From Pseudomonas endophytica (GTDB taxonomy: Bacteria > Pseudomonadota > Gammaproteobacteria > Pseudomonadales > Pseudomonadaceae), in contig NZ_LLWH01000209.1 of NCBI RefSeq assembly GCF_001411475.1, positions 1 through 64,000 on the forward strand: a stretch of 64,000 nucleotides of DNA, given 5' to 3'. Numbering within the stretch: position 1 is the first letter of the stretch; each line of letters begins with the position of its first letter. Below, piece by piece: positions 25,947 to 35,647 of this stretch. Below the pieces are notes generated by a model. The model was not told the origin of the DNA, did not search any database, and saw only the letters and a list, made by a program, of their open reading frames with translations. Both the position numbers and the translations under genes were made by a program.

Positions 25947-26738
25947 TCAGCGATGTGTGGCAATCCAGATGAGTAGTCCTGCCTGAAACACCGCAAATGC
26001 CACCAGACACGCGATGGTGAAGCGCAAGCCTGTGTCTTCACGCTGGTACTTGCTGATTCTTTCGTCCTTGCCACGCAGCTTCAGCTCTTGTTCCTGCAAG
26101 TTTTGCTCGGCTTGCTGGAGCATCTGAGCAGCGTCGAGGATCTCGACGAACTGAATTTTTTCGTTGTTCCACGTGGTGTATAGATCAGCGGCTTGACCCG
26201 CTTCAATTCGCGCCTTGAGCAAGAGGGCGTCTTCGTAGACCACATCAAACCCTTGCGTGCGCAAGCAATGATCACGGCGCAGGCGCATGTCTTCTTGAAG
26301 GGCGTACTTGGCTGGCAGATCAAGGCTTTCAAAGCAATAAGTCGGCCATTTTTTTTGCACCCATTGCGCACCCTGTGCGATGAGAAAGCCGCCGATGCCT
26401 CGGTTTAAGGGCTCCGTCAGCAAACCTCGTTCTGGGCTGATGCTCACGCGTTGAATGCTGTGATCGAGCCAGATATCGAGTTGGTTTTGCTCTTTGCGCA
26501 GGTGTTGCCCAGGCACTGAAACGCTCAGTCGCAGCAAGCTTAGCGCCTTGCTGTGACGTTCTGCATAGCCAAACTGAACGAACCGCAATGGCCGCGCTCC
26601 GGTGCTGCGATCTATGGGCAGCGGCGCCAAGCGCAGCATTTTGAAATGCTCGGGCTGCACGTCAGCCCAAGGCCGGGAGGCAGTCTCTGGCGTTGCCGAC
26701 TCGGATGAGTCGGCGGAGTGTGATGGGGTGTCGCTCAT
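25947..26738 (-). CDS. tail-anchored protein of unknown function
   Basis: 263 aa. A soluble N-terminal part is followed by a coiled-coil-like segment (AAQMLQQAEQNLQEQELKLRG, about 205-225) and a single C-terminal helix (FTIACLVAFAVFQAGLLIWIA), so most of the protein should face the cytosol. The ATG at 26736-26738 begins a Ser-rich leader. I know no domain for it. Gene order is the same as PAO1 PA1679. Confidence 0.75.
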   Translation of the reverse strand: MSDTPSHSADSSESATPETASRPWADVQPEHFKMLRLAPLPIDRSTGARPLRFVQFGYAERHSKALSLLRLSVSVPGQHLRKEQNQLDIWLDHSIQRVSISPERGLLTEPLNRGIGGFLIAQGAQWVQKKWPTYCFESLDLPAKYALQEDMRLRRDHCLRTQGFDVVYEDALLLKARIEAGQAADLYTTWNNEKIQFVEILDAAQMLQQAEQNLQEQELKLRGKDERISKYQREDTGLRFTIACLVAFAVFQAGLLIWIATHR

Positions 26739-26797
26739 AGCGGCAAAATCCTGTGCAAGCCCGATATGTCGGCTCAATGTAGACGGCCGACAATGAC

Positions 26798-27793
26798 TTA
26801 TCGGCCGTTATGCGCAGGACTGGAGGGTTTGCTTGCATTCACTTTTGCGATAAAGCGCACAATCCGATCACCGACTTCACCTGCTAAGCGCTGATTAGGG
26901 TCGTTGTAGGACATGATTTGGCGCTTCATGTCCATCGGCACAATCCGCATCACGTGGTTCATGCCGTGGACCAGTGTCAGGGAGGCGTCAGGCTTGGCGG
27001 CTTTAAGCAGGCGCGCGTCTTTGACATCGACCTGAATGTCGTGAGTGCCCTGAATAATCATCGCTGGCATCTTCAATGCAGCAAAGGCTTTTGCCGGGTT
27101 GTAATGCAGCAAGCTGATTAGGTAAGGCTGCACGCTAGGGCGGAAAATCGCTTCGAGATCGGGCGGTACGTTATTGTCGGTGTGTCCGGCTTCGAGGCTG
27201 CTGATCAGCTCGAGGCTGCGTTTGAGCAGAGCGGGTGGCAAATTGTTGCGCTGTAATTGCTCACGTAGCAACTGGCCGACTGGCCGCCCCGAGCCTGCAA
27301 TTGAGATCACGCCAGCGGCGTCCATACGCGGGGCGGCCAAGGCCGCAATGAGTGCGCCTTCGCTATGCCCCAAGACAAATACTTTGCTAAAGCGCGGGTC
27401 GGCCTTGAGCTTATCGCCCCATGCCACAGCGTCAGTCACGTATTGGTCCAGGCTCAATTGCCGCTCATCTGGCCCGGCAGGTTGGCTTTGCGCAATGCCG
27501 CGTTTGTCAAAACGCACGCTGGCAATGTTGTTTTGCGCTAGGCGCCAGGCGAGTTTTTTTAGGCTGTCGTTGCGTCCGCCGATAGGGTTGTTGCCATCTC
27601 GGTCGGTAGGCCCGGATCCGGCAATGAGCAAAACCACCGGCACTGGCTTGTCACTTTTTGGCAATACCAGTGAGCCATACAGTGTCCCGGAGCCAGTATC
27701 GAGCTCAATGGGGCGCAACAATACGTTGGACTGGATTGCCGCAAAGGCTTGAGTGCCGAACAAGGTTAGAACCAAAAAGAGTATTCGCAGCAT
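26798..27793 (-). CDS. secreted or periplasmic alpha/beta hydrolase
   Basis: 331 aa with a signal peptide (MLRILFLVLTLFGTQAFA). GSGPTDRDGN is the oxyanion loop, VLGHSEGALIA the nucleophile elbow, and VHGMNHVMR should carry the catalytic His. The substrate is unknown; the family includes esterases and acyl hydrolases. ATG at 27793 is chosen, with a GTG two codons earlier as alternative. Divergent from aroC. Confidence 0.85.
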   Translation of the reverse strand: MLRILFLVLTLFGTQAFAAIQSNVLLRPIELDTGSGTLYGSLVLPKSDKPVPVVLLIAGSGPTDRDGNNPIGGRNDSLKKLAWRLAQNNIASVRFDKRGIAQSQPAGPDERQLSLDQYVTDAVAWGDKLKADPRFSKVFVLGHSEGALIAALAAPRMDAAGVISIAGSGRPVGQLLREQLQRNNLPPALLKRSLELISSLEAGHTDNNVPPDLEAIFRPSVQPYLISLLHYNPAKAFAALKMPAMIIQGTHDIQVDVKDARLLKAAKPDASLTLVHGMNHVMRIVPMDMKRQIMSYNDPNQRLAGEVGDRIVRFIAKVNASKPSSPAHNGR

Positions 27794-27938
27794 CGTCACG
27801 CCATCATTGTTTAAAGTGCCGGTTGCACAAACCCGGATGAGTAAGGTTGGAGGATGAACTACTGAGGCAGCCTGCGTATACTGGCGCGCTTAGTTATCCA
27901 AGCCTGGTTTATAGGCTGATTTTCACGGAGCGCCCTGA

Positions 27939-29030
27939 ATGTCCGGCAATACCTTCGGCAAGCTGTTCACTGTTACCACCGCTGGCGAAAGCCATGGCCC
28001 GGCGTTGGTCGCTATTGTAGATGGCTGTCCATCCGGGCTTGAGCTGTCTCTGGAAGACCTGCAACGTGACCTGGATCGCCGCAAACCGGGCACTAGCCGT
28101 CACACTACACAGCGTCAAGAAGCCGACGAAGTCGAGATTCTCTCCGGTGTGTTTGAAGGCCGTACCACAGGCTGTGCCATTGGTTTACTGATCCGCAATA
28201 CCGACCAGAAGTCCAAGGACTACTCGGCCATTAAAGATCTGTTCCGTCCGGCTCACGCCGATTACACCTACCACCATAAATACGGTGAGCGCGATTATCG
28301 CGGAGGCGGACGCAGTTCTGCACGTGAAACTGCCATGCGGGTTGCAGCTGGGGCGATTGCGAAAAAGTATCTGGCCACCCAAGGCATTGTGATTCGCGGC
28401 TACATGAGCCAGTTGGGTCCGATTGAAATCCCTTTCAAAACCTGGGACTCGGTCGAAGAAAACGCCTTTTTCAGCCCTGATCCCGACAAAGTGCCTGAAC
28501 TTGAGGCTTACATGGATCAACTGCGCCGTGATCAGGATTCGGTCGGGGCCAAAATCACTGTGGTCGCCGAGGGTGTGATTCCAGGGTTGGGCGAGCCTAT
28601 TTTCGACCGTCTGGATGCCGAGCTGGCCCACGCACTGATGAGCATCAACGCGGTCAAGGGCATCGAGATTGGTGCCGGTTTTGCCAGCGTTGCTCAACGC
28701 GGCACCGAACACCGAGACGAACTGACCCCGCAAGGCTTCCTCAGCAATAACGCGGGCGGCATTTTAGGGGGGATTTCGTCAGGTCAGCCGATTGTGGCGC
28801 ACTTAGCGCTCAAGCCAACCTCGAGCATTACCACGCCGGGCCGTTCGATTGATAAAGACGGCAACCCGGTTGACGTGATCACCAAAGGGCGCCATGACCC
28901 GTGTGTCGGCATTCGAGCAACACCGATTGCCGAGGCCATGATGGCTATTGTGTTAATGGACCATCTGCTGCGTCATCGCGGGCAAAATGCCGAGGTGCGT
29001 GTCAGTACGCCTGTACTGGGCCAGTTGTGA
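27939..29030 (+). CDS. aroC: chorismate synthase
   Basis: FMN-dependent last step of the shikimate pathway. 363 aa with all three signatures: [21 protein letters not shown], the [23 protein letters not shown] box and [17 protein letters not shown] near the C-terminus. The ATG at 27939 and the stop agree with the family length. Confidence 0.98.
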   Translation: MSGNTFGKLFTVTTAGESHGPALVAIVDGCPSGLELSLEDLQRDLDRRKPGTSRHTTQRQEADEVEILSGVFEGRTTGCAIGLLIRNTDQKSKDYSAIKDLFRPAHADYTYHHKYGERDYRGGGRSSARETAMRVAAGAIAKKYLATQGIVIRGYMSQLGPIEIPFKTWDSVEENAFFSPDPDKVPELEAYMDQLRRDQDSVGAKITVVAEGVIPGLGEPIFDRLDAELAHALMSINAVKGIEIGAGFASVAQRGTEHRDELTPQGFLSNNAGGILGGISSGQPIVAHLALKPTSSITTPGRSIDKDGNPVDVITKGRHDPCVGIRATPIAEAMMAIVLMDHLLRHRGQNAEVRVSTPVLGQL

Positions 29031-29064
29031 GACTGCGATCGTTAAGCGCTATGGTCTGACGACG

Positions 29065-30213
29065 ATGGCGCCTCTTCCTTACTGGCGGTTGTCAGGGTTT
29101 TACCTTTTTTACTTCGCTTTACTGGGAGCTACAGCGCCTTTTCTGGCGCTGTATTTCCATCACCTTGGGTTTTCCAGTGCGCGGATTGGCGAGTTGGTCG
29201 CTATTCCGATGCTGATGCGTTGTGTGGCGCCCAATTTGTGGGGATGGCTTGGCGATTACACCGGCAAGCGCCTGCTGATCGTAAGGCTGGGTGCGCTTTG
29301 CACCTTGCTGGGGTTCAGTCTGATCTTTATCAGTAAGAGCTACGCGTGGTTGGCGTTGGTGATGGCGTTACATGCGTTTTTTTGGCATGCCGTACTGCCT
29401 CAGTTTGAAGTCATTACGTTCGCCCACTTGCGCGAGCAACCTGAACGTTACAGTCAGGTGCGTTTGTGGGGGTCGGTTGGTTTCATTCTGACAGTGATTA
29501 TTTTAGGCCGTTTATTTGAGTGGTTGAGCCTAGATATTTACCCCGTCGCGCTGGTCGTGGTCATGGCTGGCATTGTGTTATGCAGTTTGTGGGTGCCCAA
29601 TGCCCAGCCCTCGAGTCAGGGCCGAAAAGCCATAGAGGGCGGCTTTTTAAAGCAGTTACTCAGCCCAGGGGTGCCGGCTTTTTACATCACCGTTGCGCTG
29701 ATGCAAATGAGCCATGGTCCGTATTACACCTTTATCACCCTGCACCTTGAAGATTTAGGGTATAGCCGAGGGGTGATTGGTTTGTTGTGGGCGTTGGGGG
29801 TGGTGGCTGAAGTGTTGATGTTTTTGGCCATGCGCCGCATTTTGCTGAGGTTTTCCCTACGCCGTGTGCTGATGGCCAGCTTTGTCTTGGCGGCCTTGCG
29901 CTGGCTGTTACTGGGTTCGTTTGCTGAGTATCTATGGGTGTTGCTGTTGGCACAGCTGATGCACGCGGCGACCTTCGGCAGTTTTCATGCGTCTGCCATG
30001 AGTTTCGTCCAACGCAGCTTTGGCCCTGGCCAACAAGGGCAGGGGCAAGCGTTGTATGCCACCTTGGCGGGTGTGGGCGGCGCGGCCGGAGCCTTATATG
30101 CCGGTTACAGTTGGAACACTCTGGGCCCTACTATCACCTTTAGTATGGCGAGCCTCGCAGCGCTGGCTGCAGCCGTTATCATCGCTACTCGATTGCAAGA
30201 GGACAGGGCATGA
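29065..30213 (+). CDS. MFS transporter, MFS_1-like type
   Basis: 382-aa permease. YWRLSGFYLFYFALLGATAPFLALYFHHLG and FVQRSFGPGQQGQGQALYATL are typical of the HcaT/LacY-like branch. I start at ATG 29065 (MAPLPYW), 34 bp after aroC, because the longer frame overlaps aroC without conserved residues. Its end overlaps mtnB as ATGA. Same order as PAO1 PA1681-PA1683. Substrate unknown. Confidence 0.88.
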   Translation: MAPLPYWRLSGFYLFYFALLGATAPFLALYFHHLGFSSARIGELVAIPMLMRCVAPNLWGWLGDYTGKRLLIVRLGALCTLLGFSLIFISKSYAWLALVMALHAFFWHAVLPQFEVITFAHLREQPERYSQVRLWGSVGFILTVIILGRLFEWLSLDIYPVALVVVMAGIVLCSLWVPNAQPSSQGRKAIEGGFLKQLLSPGVPAFYITVALMQMSHGPYYTFITLHLEDLGYSRGVIGLLWALGVVAEVLMFLAMRRILLRFSLRRVLMASFVLAALRWLLLGSFAEYLWVLLLAQLMHAATFGSFHASAMSFVQRSFGPGQQGQGQALYATLAGVGGAAGALYAGYSWNTLGPTITFSMASLAALAAAVIIATRLQEDRA

Positions 30214-30830
30214 GCCTTACCCGTCAACACTTAAGCCTGGAAATCATTGAAGCCGGGCGTTTTTTATATGGTCGCGGCTGGTCGCCAGCCACCAGCAGCA
30301 ACTATTCGGCGCGCTTGTCGGCCACCGAAGCCTTGCTGACGGTTTCTGGCAAGCACAAAGGCCAACTGGGTCTTGATGACGTGCTGAGCACGGATTTGTC
30401 CGGCAACAGCCTAGAACCCGGCAAAAAGCCTTCTGCGGAAACCTTGTTGCACACCCAGCTTTACAGCTGGCGCCCGGAGATCGGTGCGGTGCTGCACACG
30501 CACTCAGTGAATGCCACGGTGTTGTCGCGTTTGACGCCGGGTGACAGGCTGGAATTCGAAGACTACGAGCTTCAAAAAGCCTTTAGTGGCATTTCGACTC
30601 ATGAGTCGAAGGTGTTAGTGCCGATTTTTGATAACGATCAAGACATCAAGCGTTTGGCCGCTAAGGTTCAGCCTTGGTTGGATGCGCACCCTGATTGCGT
30701 GGGGTATTTGATCCGCGGGCATGGCCTCTACACGTGGGGTGCGCGAATGAGCGATGCTTTGCGTCAGATTGAAGCTTTCGAGTTTTTGTTTGAATGCGAA
30801 CTGAAAACCCGTGCCGTACTCAACCGTTAA
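30210..30830 (+). CDS. mtnB: methylthioribulose-1-phosphate dehydratase
   Basis: Zinc enzyme of the class II aldolase fold in the methionine salvage pathway. 206 aa; GRGWSPATSSNYSARLS starts the domain, and the zinc-site VLHTHSVNATVLSR and YLIRGHGLYTWG follow. It overlaps the MFS gene by four bases and precedes mtnD and mtnC. Confidence 0.95.
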   Translation: MSLTRQHLSLEIIEAGRFLYGRGWSPATSSNYSARLSATEALLTVSGKHKGQLGLDDVLSTDLSGNSLEPGKKPSAETLLHTQLYSWRPEIGAVLHTHSVNATVLSRLTPGDRLEFEDYELQKAFSGISTHESKVLVPIFDNDQDIKRLAAKVQPWLDAHPDCVGYLIRGHGLYTWGARMSDALRQIEAFEFLFECELKTRAVLNR

Positions 30831-30931
30831 CGCTGACTTCACCTCGAAGAAGCTCACCGCCTGATTTGAACGGTCTGCCTGAACGGCCTAAAAAAGCCGA
30901 AAGTGCATGCCGAAGCTGAGGAACTACATCT

Positions 30932-31477
30932 ATGAGCAGCCTTTCCGTTTACCACGTTTCGAGCCCTGACTTGCCCAACAAGGTGTTGACGCATGTGGAT
31001 GACATTGCCTCTACGCTGGCAGAGCAGGGCGTGCGTTTTGAGCGCTGGCAGGCGGCTGCGCCGATTCAGCCGGGCGCCAGTCAAGATGAGGTGATCAGTG
31101 CGTATCGCACTCAAATTGATCAGCTGATGACCGAGCAAGGCTATGTCACTGTCGACGTGATCAGCCTGAACAGCGACCATCCACAAAAAGCTGAACTTCG
31201 CGCCAAGTTTCTTGACGAGCACCGTCACGGCGAAGATGAAGTGCGTTTCTTCGTCGCTGGGCGCGGGCTATTTACCCTGCACATTGGCGATTATGTGTAT
31301 GCGGTGCTGTGTGAAAAAAACGACCTGATCTCAGTGCCAGCGGGCACGCCTCACTGGTTCGACATGGGTGAACACCCGCATTTTGTGGCCATTCGGTTAT
31401 TCAATAACCCCGAAGGCTGGGTAGCTAATTTTACCGGCGAAGACATCGCCAGCCGCTTCCCGCGCCTCGAAGATTAA
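30932..31477 (+). CDS. mtnD: acireductone dioxygenase
   Basis: Cupin metalloenzyme that cleaves acireductone to the keto acid precursor of methionine (Fe form) or to an off-pathway product (Ni form). Metal ligands are H97, H99 and E103 in DEHRHGEDE and H141 in AGTPHWFDMG. 181 aa, the bacterial length. 10 bp before mtnC. Confidence 0.96.
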   Translation: MSSLSVYHVSSPDLPNKVLTHVDDIASTLAEQGVRFERWQAAAPIQPGASQDEVISAYRTQIDQLMTEQGYVTVDVISLNSDHPQKAELRAKFLDEHRHGEDEVRFFVAGRGLFTLHIGDYVYAVLCEKNDLISVPAGTPHWFDMGEHPHFVAIRLFNNPEGWVANFTGEDIASRFPRLED

Positions 31478-31486
31478 GGAATCTGT

Positions 31487-32164
31487 ATGCCGATCAAAGC
31501 CATCCTCACTGACATTGAAGGCACCACCAGCGCTGTTAGTTTTGTGTTTGACGTGTTGTTTCCCTATGCCGCTCAGCATCTCCCTGAATTCGTCCGTGAT
31601 CACGCTGAGGAACCGGAGGTGGCGCTGCAACTGGGGGCAGTACGTCTGGACAGTGGTGAACCTGAGGCAGACGTTGAGCGGGTGATCGAGATTCTTCAGC
31701 AGTGGATTGCCGAAGATCGCAAAGCCACGCCACTCAAAGCCTTGCAAGGCATGATCTGGAAGCAGGGGTACGAGACGGGGGAGCTCAAGGGGCATGTTTA
31801 CCCGGATGCAGTGGCGGCGCTAAACGCTTGGCACGAGCAGGGCTATGAGTTGTACGTGTATTCGTCAGGTTCGATTCAGGCGCAGCAGTTGATTTTTGGC
31901 TGCTCTGAAGCGGGCGATTTGACTGACTTGTTCAGTGGCTATTTCGACACCACTTCTGGGCCTAAGCGTGAAGCCCAATCGTATCGACACATCACAGAAG
32001 CCATTGGTTGCCCGGCAGGCAAAATCCTGTTTCTTTCTGACATTGTCGAGGAGTTGGATGCAGCGCAAGAAGCCGGTATGCAAACCTGCGGCTTAGCGCG
32101 AGAAGGCGGGGAGAAGCTAGGTGATCATCTGACGGTAAGCAGCTTTGCCGAGATCGATATTTAA
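31487..32164 (+). CDS. mtnC: enolase-phosphatase E1
   Basis: HAD-superfamily enzyme that enolises and dephosphorylates 2,3-diketo-5-methylthiopentyl-1-phosphate. D9 and E11 in [14 protein letters not shown] are the nucleophile and metal residues; [11 protein letters not shown] and [12 protein letters not shown] complete the HAD motifs. 225 aa. mtnA, mtnP and mtnE equivalents must lie elsewhere. Confidence 0.96.
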   Translation: MPIKAILTDIEGTTSAVSFVFDVLFPYAAQHLPEFVRDHAEEPEVALQLGAVRLDSGEPEADVERVIEILQQWIAEDRKATPLKALQGMIWKQGYETGELKGHVYPDAVAALNAWHEQGYELYVYSSGSIQAQQLIFGCSEAGDLTDLFSGYFDTTSGPKREAQSYRHITEAIGCPAGKILFLSDIVEELDAAQEAGMQTCGLAREGGEKLGDHLTVSSFAEIDI

Positions 32165-32179
32165 TCTTTGAATGTGTAA

Positions 32180-32231
32180 GAGCTAGTTCGCGATCTTTTG
32201 ATGTTTAAAAGATCGCGAGCAAACTCGCTCC
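32180..32231. repeat. REP-type palindrome
   Basis: GAGCTAGTTCGCGATCTTTT faces AAAAGATCGCGAGCAAACTCGCTC, a slightly diverged copy of the element at 19343. It lies between convergent mtnC and the DUF3509 gene. Confidence 0.7.
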
Positions 32232-32243
32232 TACACTGCAAAA

Positions 32244-32522
32244 TTAGCGCGTGTGATAGGTCGGCAGGGCGAAGCGGTGTTGGCTTTGTAGCAGCGAAAT
32301 CGTTGGCAGTTCACTGGCCGTGCCAGCAAGGTCGCGTCGAATCGCGCTAATAACCCAGGTCAACTGTTCTGCCGTATGCAACTGAGCGTACGAAATCACA
32401 CGTTGAGTCTGTTTACCATCGCTGTCACACAACGTGAGCAGCACACCGCCGTCCGGGCGAGGTTTCACGTTGACCGAATAGTTGGAGAACAGTGACGCGA
32501 ATTTTTCTTGGATCAGGCTCAT
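32244..32522 (-). CDS. DUF3509 family protein
   Basis: 92 aa, soluble, of a small family largely restricted to Pseudomonas: MSLIQEKFASLFSNYSVNV, RPDGGVLLTL and LTWVISAIRRDLA. Function unknown. It starts at the edge of a 307-bp region with repeated GCATTTTGC words. Confidence 0.8.
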   Translation of the reverse strand: MSLIQEKFASLFSNYSVNVKPRPDGGVLLTLCDSDGKQTQRVISYAQLHTAEQLTWVISAIRRDLAGTASELPTISLLQSQHRFALPTYHTR

Positions 32523-32829
32523 GTGATTCAGCTCCAGTAGCTCATCAGTGCTTGCATGGAGTAGAAGTTGCAGCGTTTGTGCCAGTATTAGATGTTTAAA
32601 AAGTCATTTAAAATCAACCAGTTACAAACTAAGCATATTTAGGATTTCGTGCATTTTGCATGAATGGCCATCATGCATCCTGCATTTTGCCCATTCGCAC
32701 AGCTTTGTTTTTTGCATGGCGGTCTTGTCCTGATTGATTGTCTCTATCCCCCTATTACGCAAAAAAGGGATGACACCGTGAGTGGCTCTCACGACACTGT
32801 GTTTTTTCGTAATCCACGTGGAGCCTCAA
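32523..32829. other. divergent control region with GCAT repeats
   Basis: 307 bp without a gene between DUF3509 and the ankyrin gene. TGCATTTTGC occurs twice, at 32650-32659 and 32681-32690, exactly 31 bp apart. Between them is the inverted repeat GCATGA/TCATGC (32658-32663 and 32671-32676). A further TTTGCATGG follows at 32711. This looks like a cluster of protein-binding sites. Confidence 0.5.
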
Positions 32830-33363
32830 ATGTCAGATAACCAGCCAGTCGATCAACCACGGCAGATGACCCCCGAGGAAGCGGCAGACTTTGCTGAGCA
32901 GGTGTTCAATAAAGCCCGCGAAGGCGACGCCGCAATGCTGGCCGCTCTGTTGAGCAAAGGGTTGCCGCCTAATCTGCGAAATAGCAAGGACGACACCTTG
33001 CTGATGTTGGCCAGTTATCACGGTCATGTTGACGCTGTGAAGGTACTGCTTGAGCACAAGGCCGATCCTGAAATTCGTAATGCCAATGGTCAGAGCCCAA
33101 TTGCCGGTGCTGCCTTCAAGGGCAATTTGGAGATGGTAAAAACGCTGGTTGAGGGTGGGGCGCAAGTTGAGGGGGCTTCGTTTGATGGCCGTACTGCCTT
33201 GATGATGGCGGCGATGTTCAATCGTGTCGAAATCATCGAGTACCTGATCAGTAAAGGGGCCGACCCTAAAGCCAAAGATGCTAACGGAATCACGGCACTT
33301 GATGCAGCCAGGACCATGGGCGCAACCGACAGTATCGAGCTGCTGAATAAGCTATTGGACTGA
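32830..33363 (+). CDS. ankyrin-repeat protein
   Basis: 177 aa, cytosolic. After a short polar head come about four ankyrin units from residue 48 on: TLLMLASYHGHVDAVKVLLEHKADPE, SPIAGAAFKGNLEMVKTLVEGGAQVE, TALMMAAMFNRVEIIEYLISKGADPK and a final TALDAARTMGA. It is a protein-binding scaffold with unknown partner. ATG at 32830 is preceded by GTGGAG; no secretion signal. Confidence 0.9.
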   Translation: MSDNQPVDQPRQMTPEEAADFAEQVFNKAREGDAAMLAALLSKGLPPNLRNSKDDTLLMLASYHGHVDAVKVLLEHKADPEIRNANGQSPIAGAAFKGNLEMVKTLVEGGAQVEGASFDGRTALMMAAMFNRVEIIEYLISKGADPKAKDANGITALDAARTMGATDSIELLNKLLD

Positions 33364-33372
33364 TGAGCGCCC

Positions 33373-33413
33373 TTGAGGCGCGCAATTGATATATCCTGCG
33401 CGCCCTCAATTTT
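33373..33413 (+). terminator. rho-independent terminator after the ankyrin gene
   Basis: TTGAGGCGCGCA and TGCGCGCCCTCAA (one bulge) followed by TTTT. Confidence 0.8.
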
Positions 33414-33433
33414 CCTTGTGATAGGCCTCGCCC

Positions 33434-33964
33434 ATGAAAAACACACTTGTAGAACTCATCAGCAAAATTAGCTCTGGGTGCATGGGTGATGAGGAAATCC
33501 ACACTATCGCTGATGAAGCGGCTCAAGCCTACGCTGATCAAGACGCCTTTCTTGCGGCAAATCCTGACATCAATTACGACGATAGCTTTCCTATTCCATT
33601 AGGCGAGTGGGTTGTAATCGGTAGCTTGCCAGAAACCGTTCTGTTTCAGGCCGATACCTATGTCGACCTGTTTAGCCAAATTGTTGCTTCGTTCGGCCCC
33701 AGCGTTACCTTCAACATCAAGCCCAAGCAATTGGCTAAAACCGAAGCATTGACCGCGCTCAATCGCATTCAGATTCAGATGAGCAGCATGAACCCTGAAA
33801 ACGGTGGCTATGTGCTGATGAACCTTAGCCAGCCGTTGGATGATGAGTTGCAAATGGTGCTGGTGTATGGCCGTGACGTGCCGCGGGTGCTGGAGTTGTG
33901 TGCCGAAGTTGGCATCAACGCAGCGCCTTCGCTGGAAGCGCTGAAGGTCGCAGTTCACGTTTGA
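33434..33964 (+). CDS. protein of unknown function
   Basis: 176 aa, acidic and soluble, no signal or membrane helix. Residues 40-60 are rich in Asp/Asn (ANPDINYDDSFPIPLGEW); the C-terminal half has alternating strands and helices (LQMVLVYGRDVPRVLELCAEVGI). I do not recognise a family. It lies between two terminators' worth of independent genes, so it is likely its own unit. Confidence 0.75.
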   Translation: MKNTLVELISKISSGCMGDEEIHTIADEAAQAYADQDAFLAANPDINYDDSFPIPLGEWVVIGSLPETVLFQADTYVDLFSQIVASFGPSVTFNIKPKQLAKTEALTALNRIQIQMSSMNPENGGYVLMNLSQPLDDELQMVLVYGRDVPRVLELCAEVGINAAPSLEALKVAVHV

Positions 33965-34048
33965 AGGGTATAAACCTGCAATAAGCCACGGAACCCTCGC
34001 AACGCCCGACTATCCTATGAGAACACGCACTCACTCTGGAGCAACATC

Positions 34049-34240
34049 ATGGGTTCGACGTTTAATGGTCTGATAGGTCTGATTATTCTGGCGCTGGATA
34101 TTTGGGCCATTATCAATGTGCTCAAAAGTAATACCGGAACCGGGATGAAAATTATCTGGGTGTTGTTGATTATCTTCTTGCCAGTATTGGGCTTGATCAT
34201 TTGGGCTATTGCCGGGCCGCGGGGCAATGTACGCGTCTAA
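34049..34240 (+). CDS. small membrane protein with PLDc_N-type domain
   Basis: 63 aa with two helices (LIGLIILALDIWAIINVL and MKIIWVLLIIFLPVLGLIIWAI) and the end GPRGN, the pattern of the phospholipase D nuclease N-terminal domain that often stands alone. GGAGCAACATC precedes the ATG. Inner-membrane; role unknown. Confidence 0.85.
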   Translation: MGSTFNGLIGLIILALDIWAIINVLKSNTGTGMKIIWVLLIIFLPVLGLIIWAIAGPRGNVRV

Positions 34241-34252
34241 GTAGACTATTAG

Positions 34253-34290
34253 CGGGGGTGACAGTTGTATTTGTCGCCCCCGTTGAGTTT
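34253..34290 (+). terminator. rho-independent terminator
   Basis: CGGGGGTGACA and TGTCGCCCCCG around eight bases, followed by TTGAGTTTG. Ends the small membrane protein transcript ahead of speE. Confidence 0.75.
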
Positions 34291-34445
34291 GTCTGCGTCA
34301 AGGTTCGACCTGTCATGCTCCTCGAAGTAGAATGCGCGCCTTTGTTGGGCAGTTGCAAACGTCTGTTGCGAGAGTGACAAGCGATTTGGCTGTCGACCTT
34401 GGGCGGGTGACCGTCCGTTGCCATCTGCATTCAAAGGAACTTCCC

Positions 34446-35321
34446 ATGACTGAAGTACTGAACACCGACTATCTCGAAACGCTCTATGAAGGTTATGGCC
34501 AGCGTTTTCGCATGGACAAACTGCTGCACGAAGTTCGCACTGATCACCAACGTTTGGTGATTTTCGAAAACCCGGTGATGGGCCGGGTGATGGCGCTGGA
34601 TGGCGTGATTCAAACCACAGAAGCGGACGAGTTCATCTACCACGAGATGCTGACCCATGTGCCGATTTTGGCTCACGGCACAGTCAAGCGTGTGTTGATC
34701 ATTGGCGGCGGTGACGGCGGTATGGTGCGCGAAGTGACCAAACATGCCGGTATCGAACATATCACCATGGTCGAGATCGACGGCACAGTGGTCGATATGT
34801 GCAAAGAGTTCCTACCGAATCACTCCAATGGTGCTTACGACGATCCGCGGCTGACGCTGGTGATTGATGACGGCATGCGCTTCGTGGCAACCACTGAAGA
34901 AAAGTTTGACGTGATTATTTCCGACTCCACCGACCCGATTGGGCCCGGTGAAGTTTTGTTTTCTGAAAACTTCTATCAAGCCTGCCACCGTTGCCTAAAT
35001 GAAGGCGGTGTATTGGTGACACAAAACGGCACGCCGTTTATGCAGTTGGAAGAAGTTAAAACCACCGCACAGCGCATGCGCGGTTTGTTCGCCGATTGGC
35101 ACTTCTATCAAGCAGCAGTACCCACCTATATCGGCGGCTCTATGACATTTGCATGGGGCTCGACCAACAGCGACTACCGCAAGTTGCCATTGGAAACCTT
35201 ACGCCAGCGTTTCGCCGGCAGTGGCATCGTGACCCGTTATTACAATCCAGAAGTACACATTGGCGCGTTTGCTTTGCCGCAATACGTTTTGCAGGCAATT
35301 AATAAGTCAAGCAACGTTTAA
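34446..35321 (+). CDS. speE: spermidine synthase (polyamine aminopropyltransferase)
   Basis: Transfers aminopropyl from decarboxylated SAM to putrescine, releasing methylthioadenosine that enters the salvage pathway served by mtnBDC 2 kb upstream. 291 aa with [12 protein letters not shown], the nucleotide loop [14 protein letters not shown] and the catalytic [18 protein letters not shown] at 34446 (MTEVLNTDY) follows AAGGAAC; upstream in-frame residues are not conserved. Confidence 0.96.
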   Translation: MTEVLNTDYLETLYEGYGQRFRMDKLLHEVRTDHQRLVIFENPVMGRVMALDGVIQTTEADEFIYHEMLTHVPILAHGTVKRVLIIGGGDGGMVREVTKHAGIEHITMVEIDGTVVDMCKEFLPNHSNGAYDDPRLTLVIDDGMRFVATTEEKFDVIISDSTDPIGPGEVLFSENFYQACHRCLNEGGVLVTQNGTPFMQLEEVKTTAQRMRGLFADWHFYQAAVPTYIGGSMTFAWGSTNSDYRKLPLETLRQRFAGSGIVTRYYNPEVHIGAFALPQYVLQAINKSSNV

Positions 35322-35647
35322 TGGGTTGTTAGGATAAGAAAGGGCCTCGAGGCCCTTTCTTATGTTTCAAATTATGCTCTGCACAAAATTTTCACGTACG
35401 GTCTATGACAATTTGCGTGAAAAATGTCGGCTCGGCTGCCACTCAGATGGCATTGACTTGAGTTTTTTGTTCAGATGCCGAGCCAAACCTTGGGTATAAA
35501 TGCGTGCAGTATCAGTGGTAAAGCACTGGTGATCGTGCAACATTTGCCCGCCCGCGCATGACCTCATTGCACGAGTGCCTCTTGGCGCAAGTGCGGGTCG
35601 TGCACAGAAAAGCCACTTCAACTTGAACCAATGGGTCCTACAACGAC
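35322..35647. other. speE-sulfatase intergenic region
   Basis: 326 bp. After the speE terminator, GGCTCGGC (35429-35436) and GCCGAGCC (35477-35484) form an eight-bp stem with a 40-base loop, followed by a TATAAAT box at 35495. It is probably the promoter and leader of the sulfatase gene. Confidence 0.45.
35336..35361 (+). terminator. rho-independent terminator after speE
   Basis: AAGAAAGGGCCTC and its exact complement GAGGCCCTTTCTT form a 26-bp perfect palindrome 15 bp past the stop. Confidence 0.85.

Noticed and set aside
27939..28118. Minus-strand 69-codon frame at the aroC start
   Set aside because: Lies opposite the conserved [14 protein letters not shown] segment of chorismate synthase; no independent support.
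28185..28733. Minus-strand open frame of 182 codons opposite aroC
   Set aside because: Shadow of chorismate synthase, whose signatures cover this region in the plus frame.
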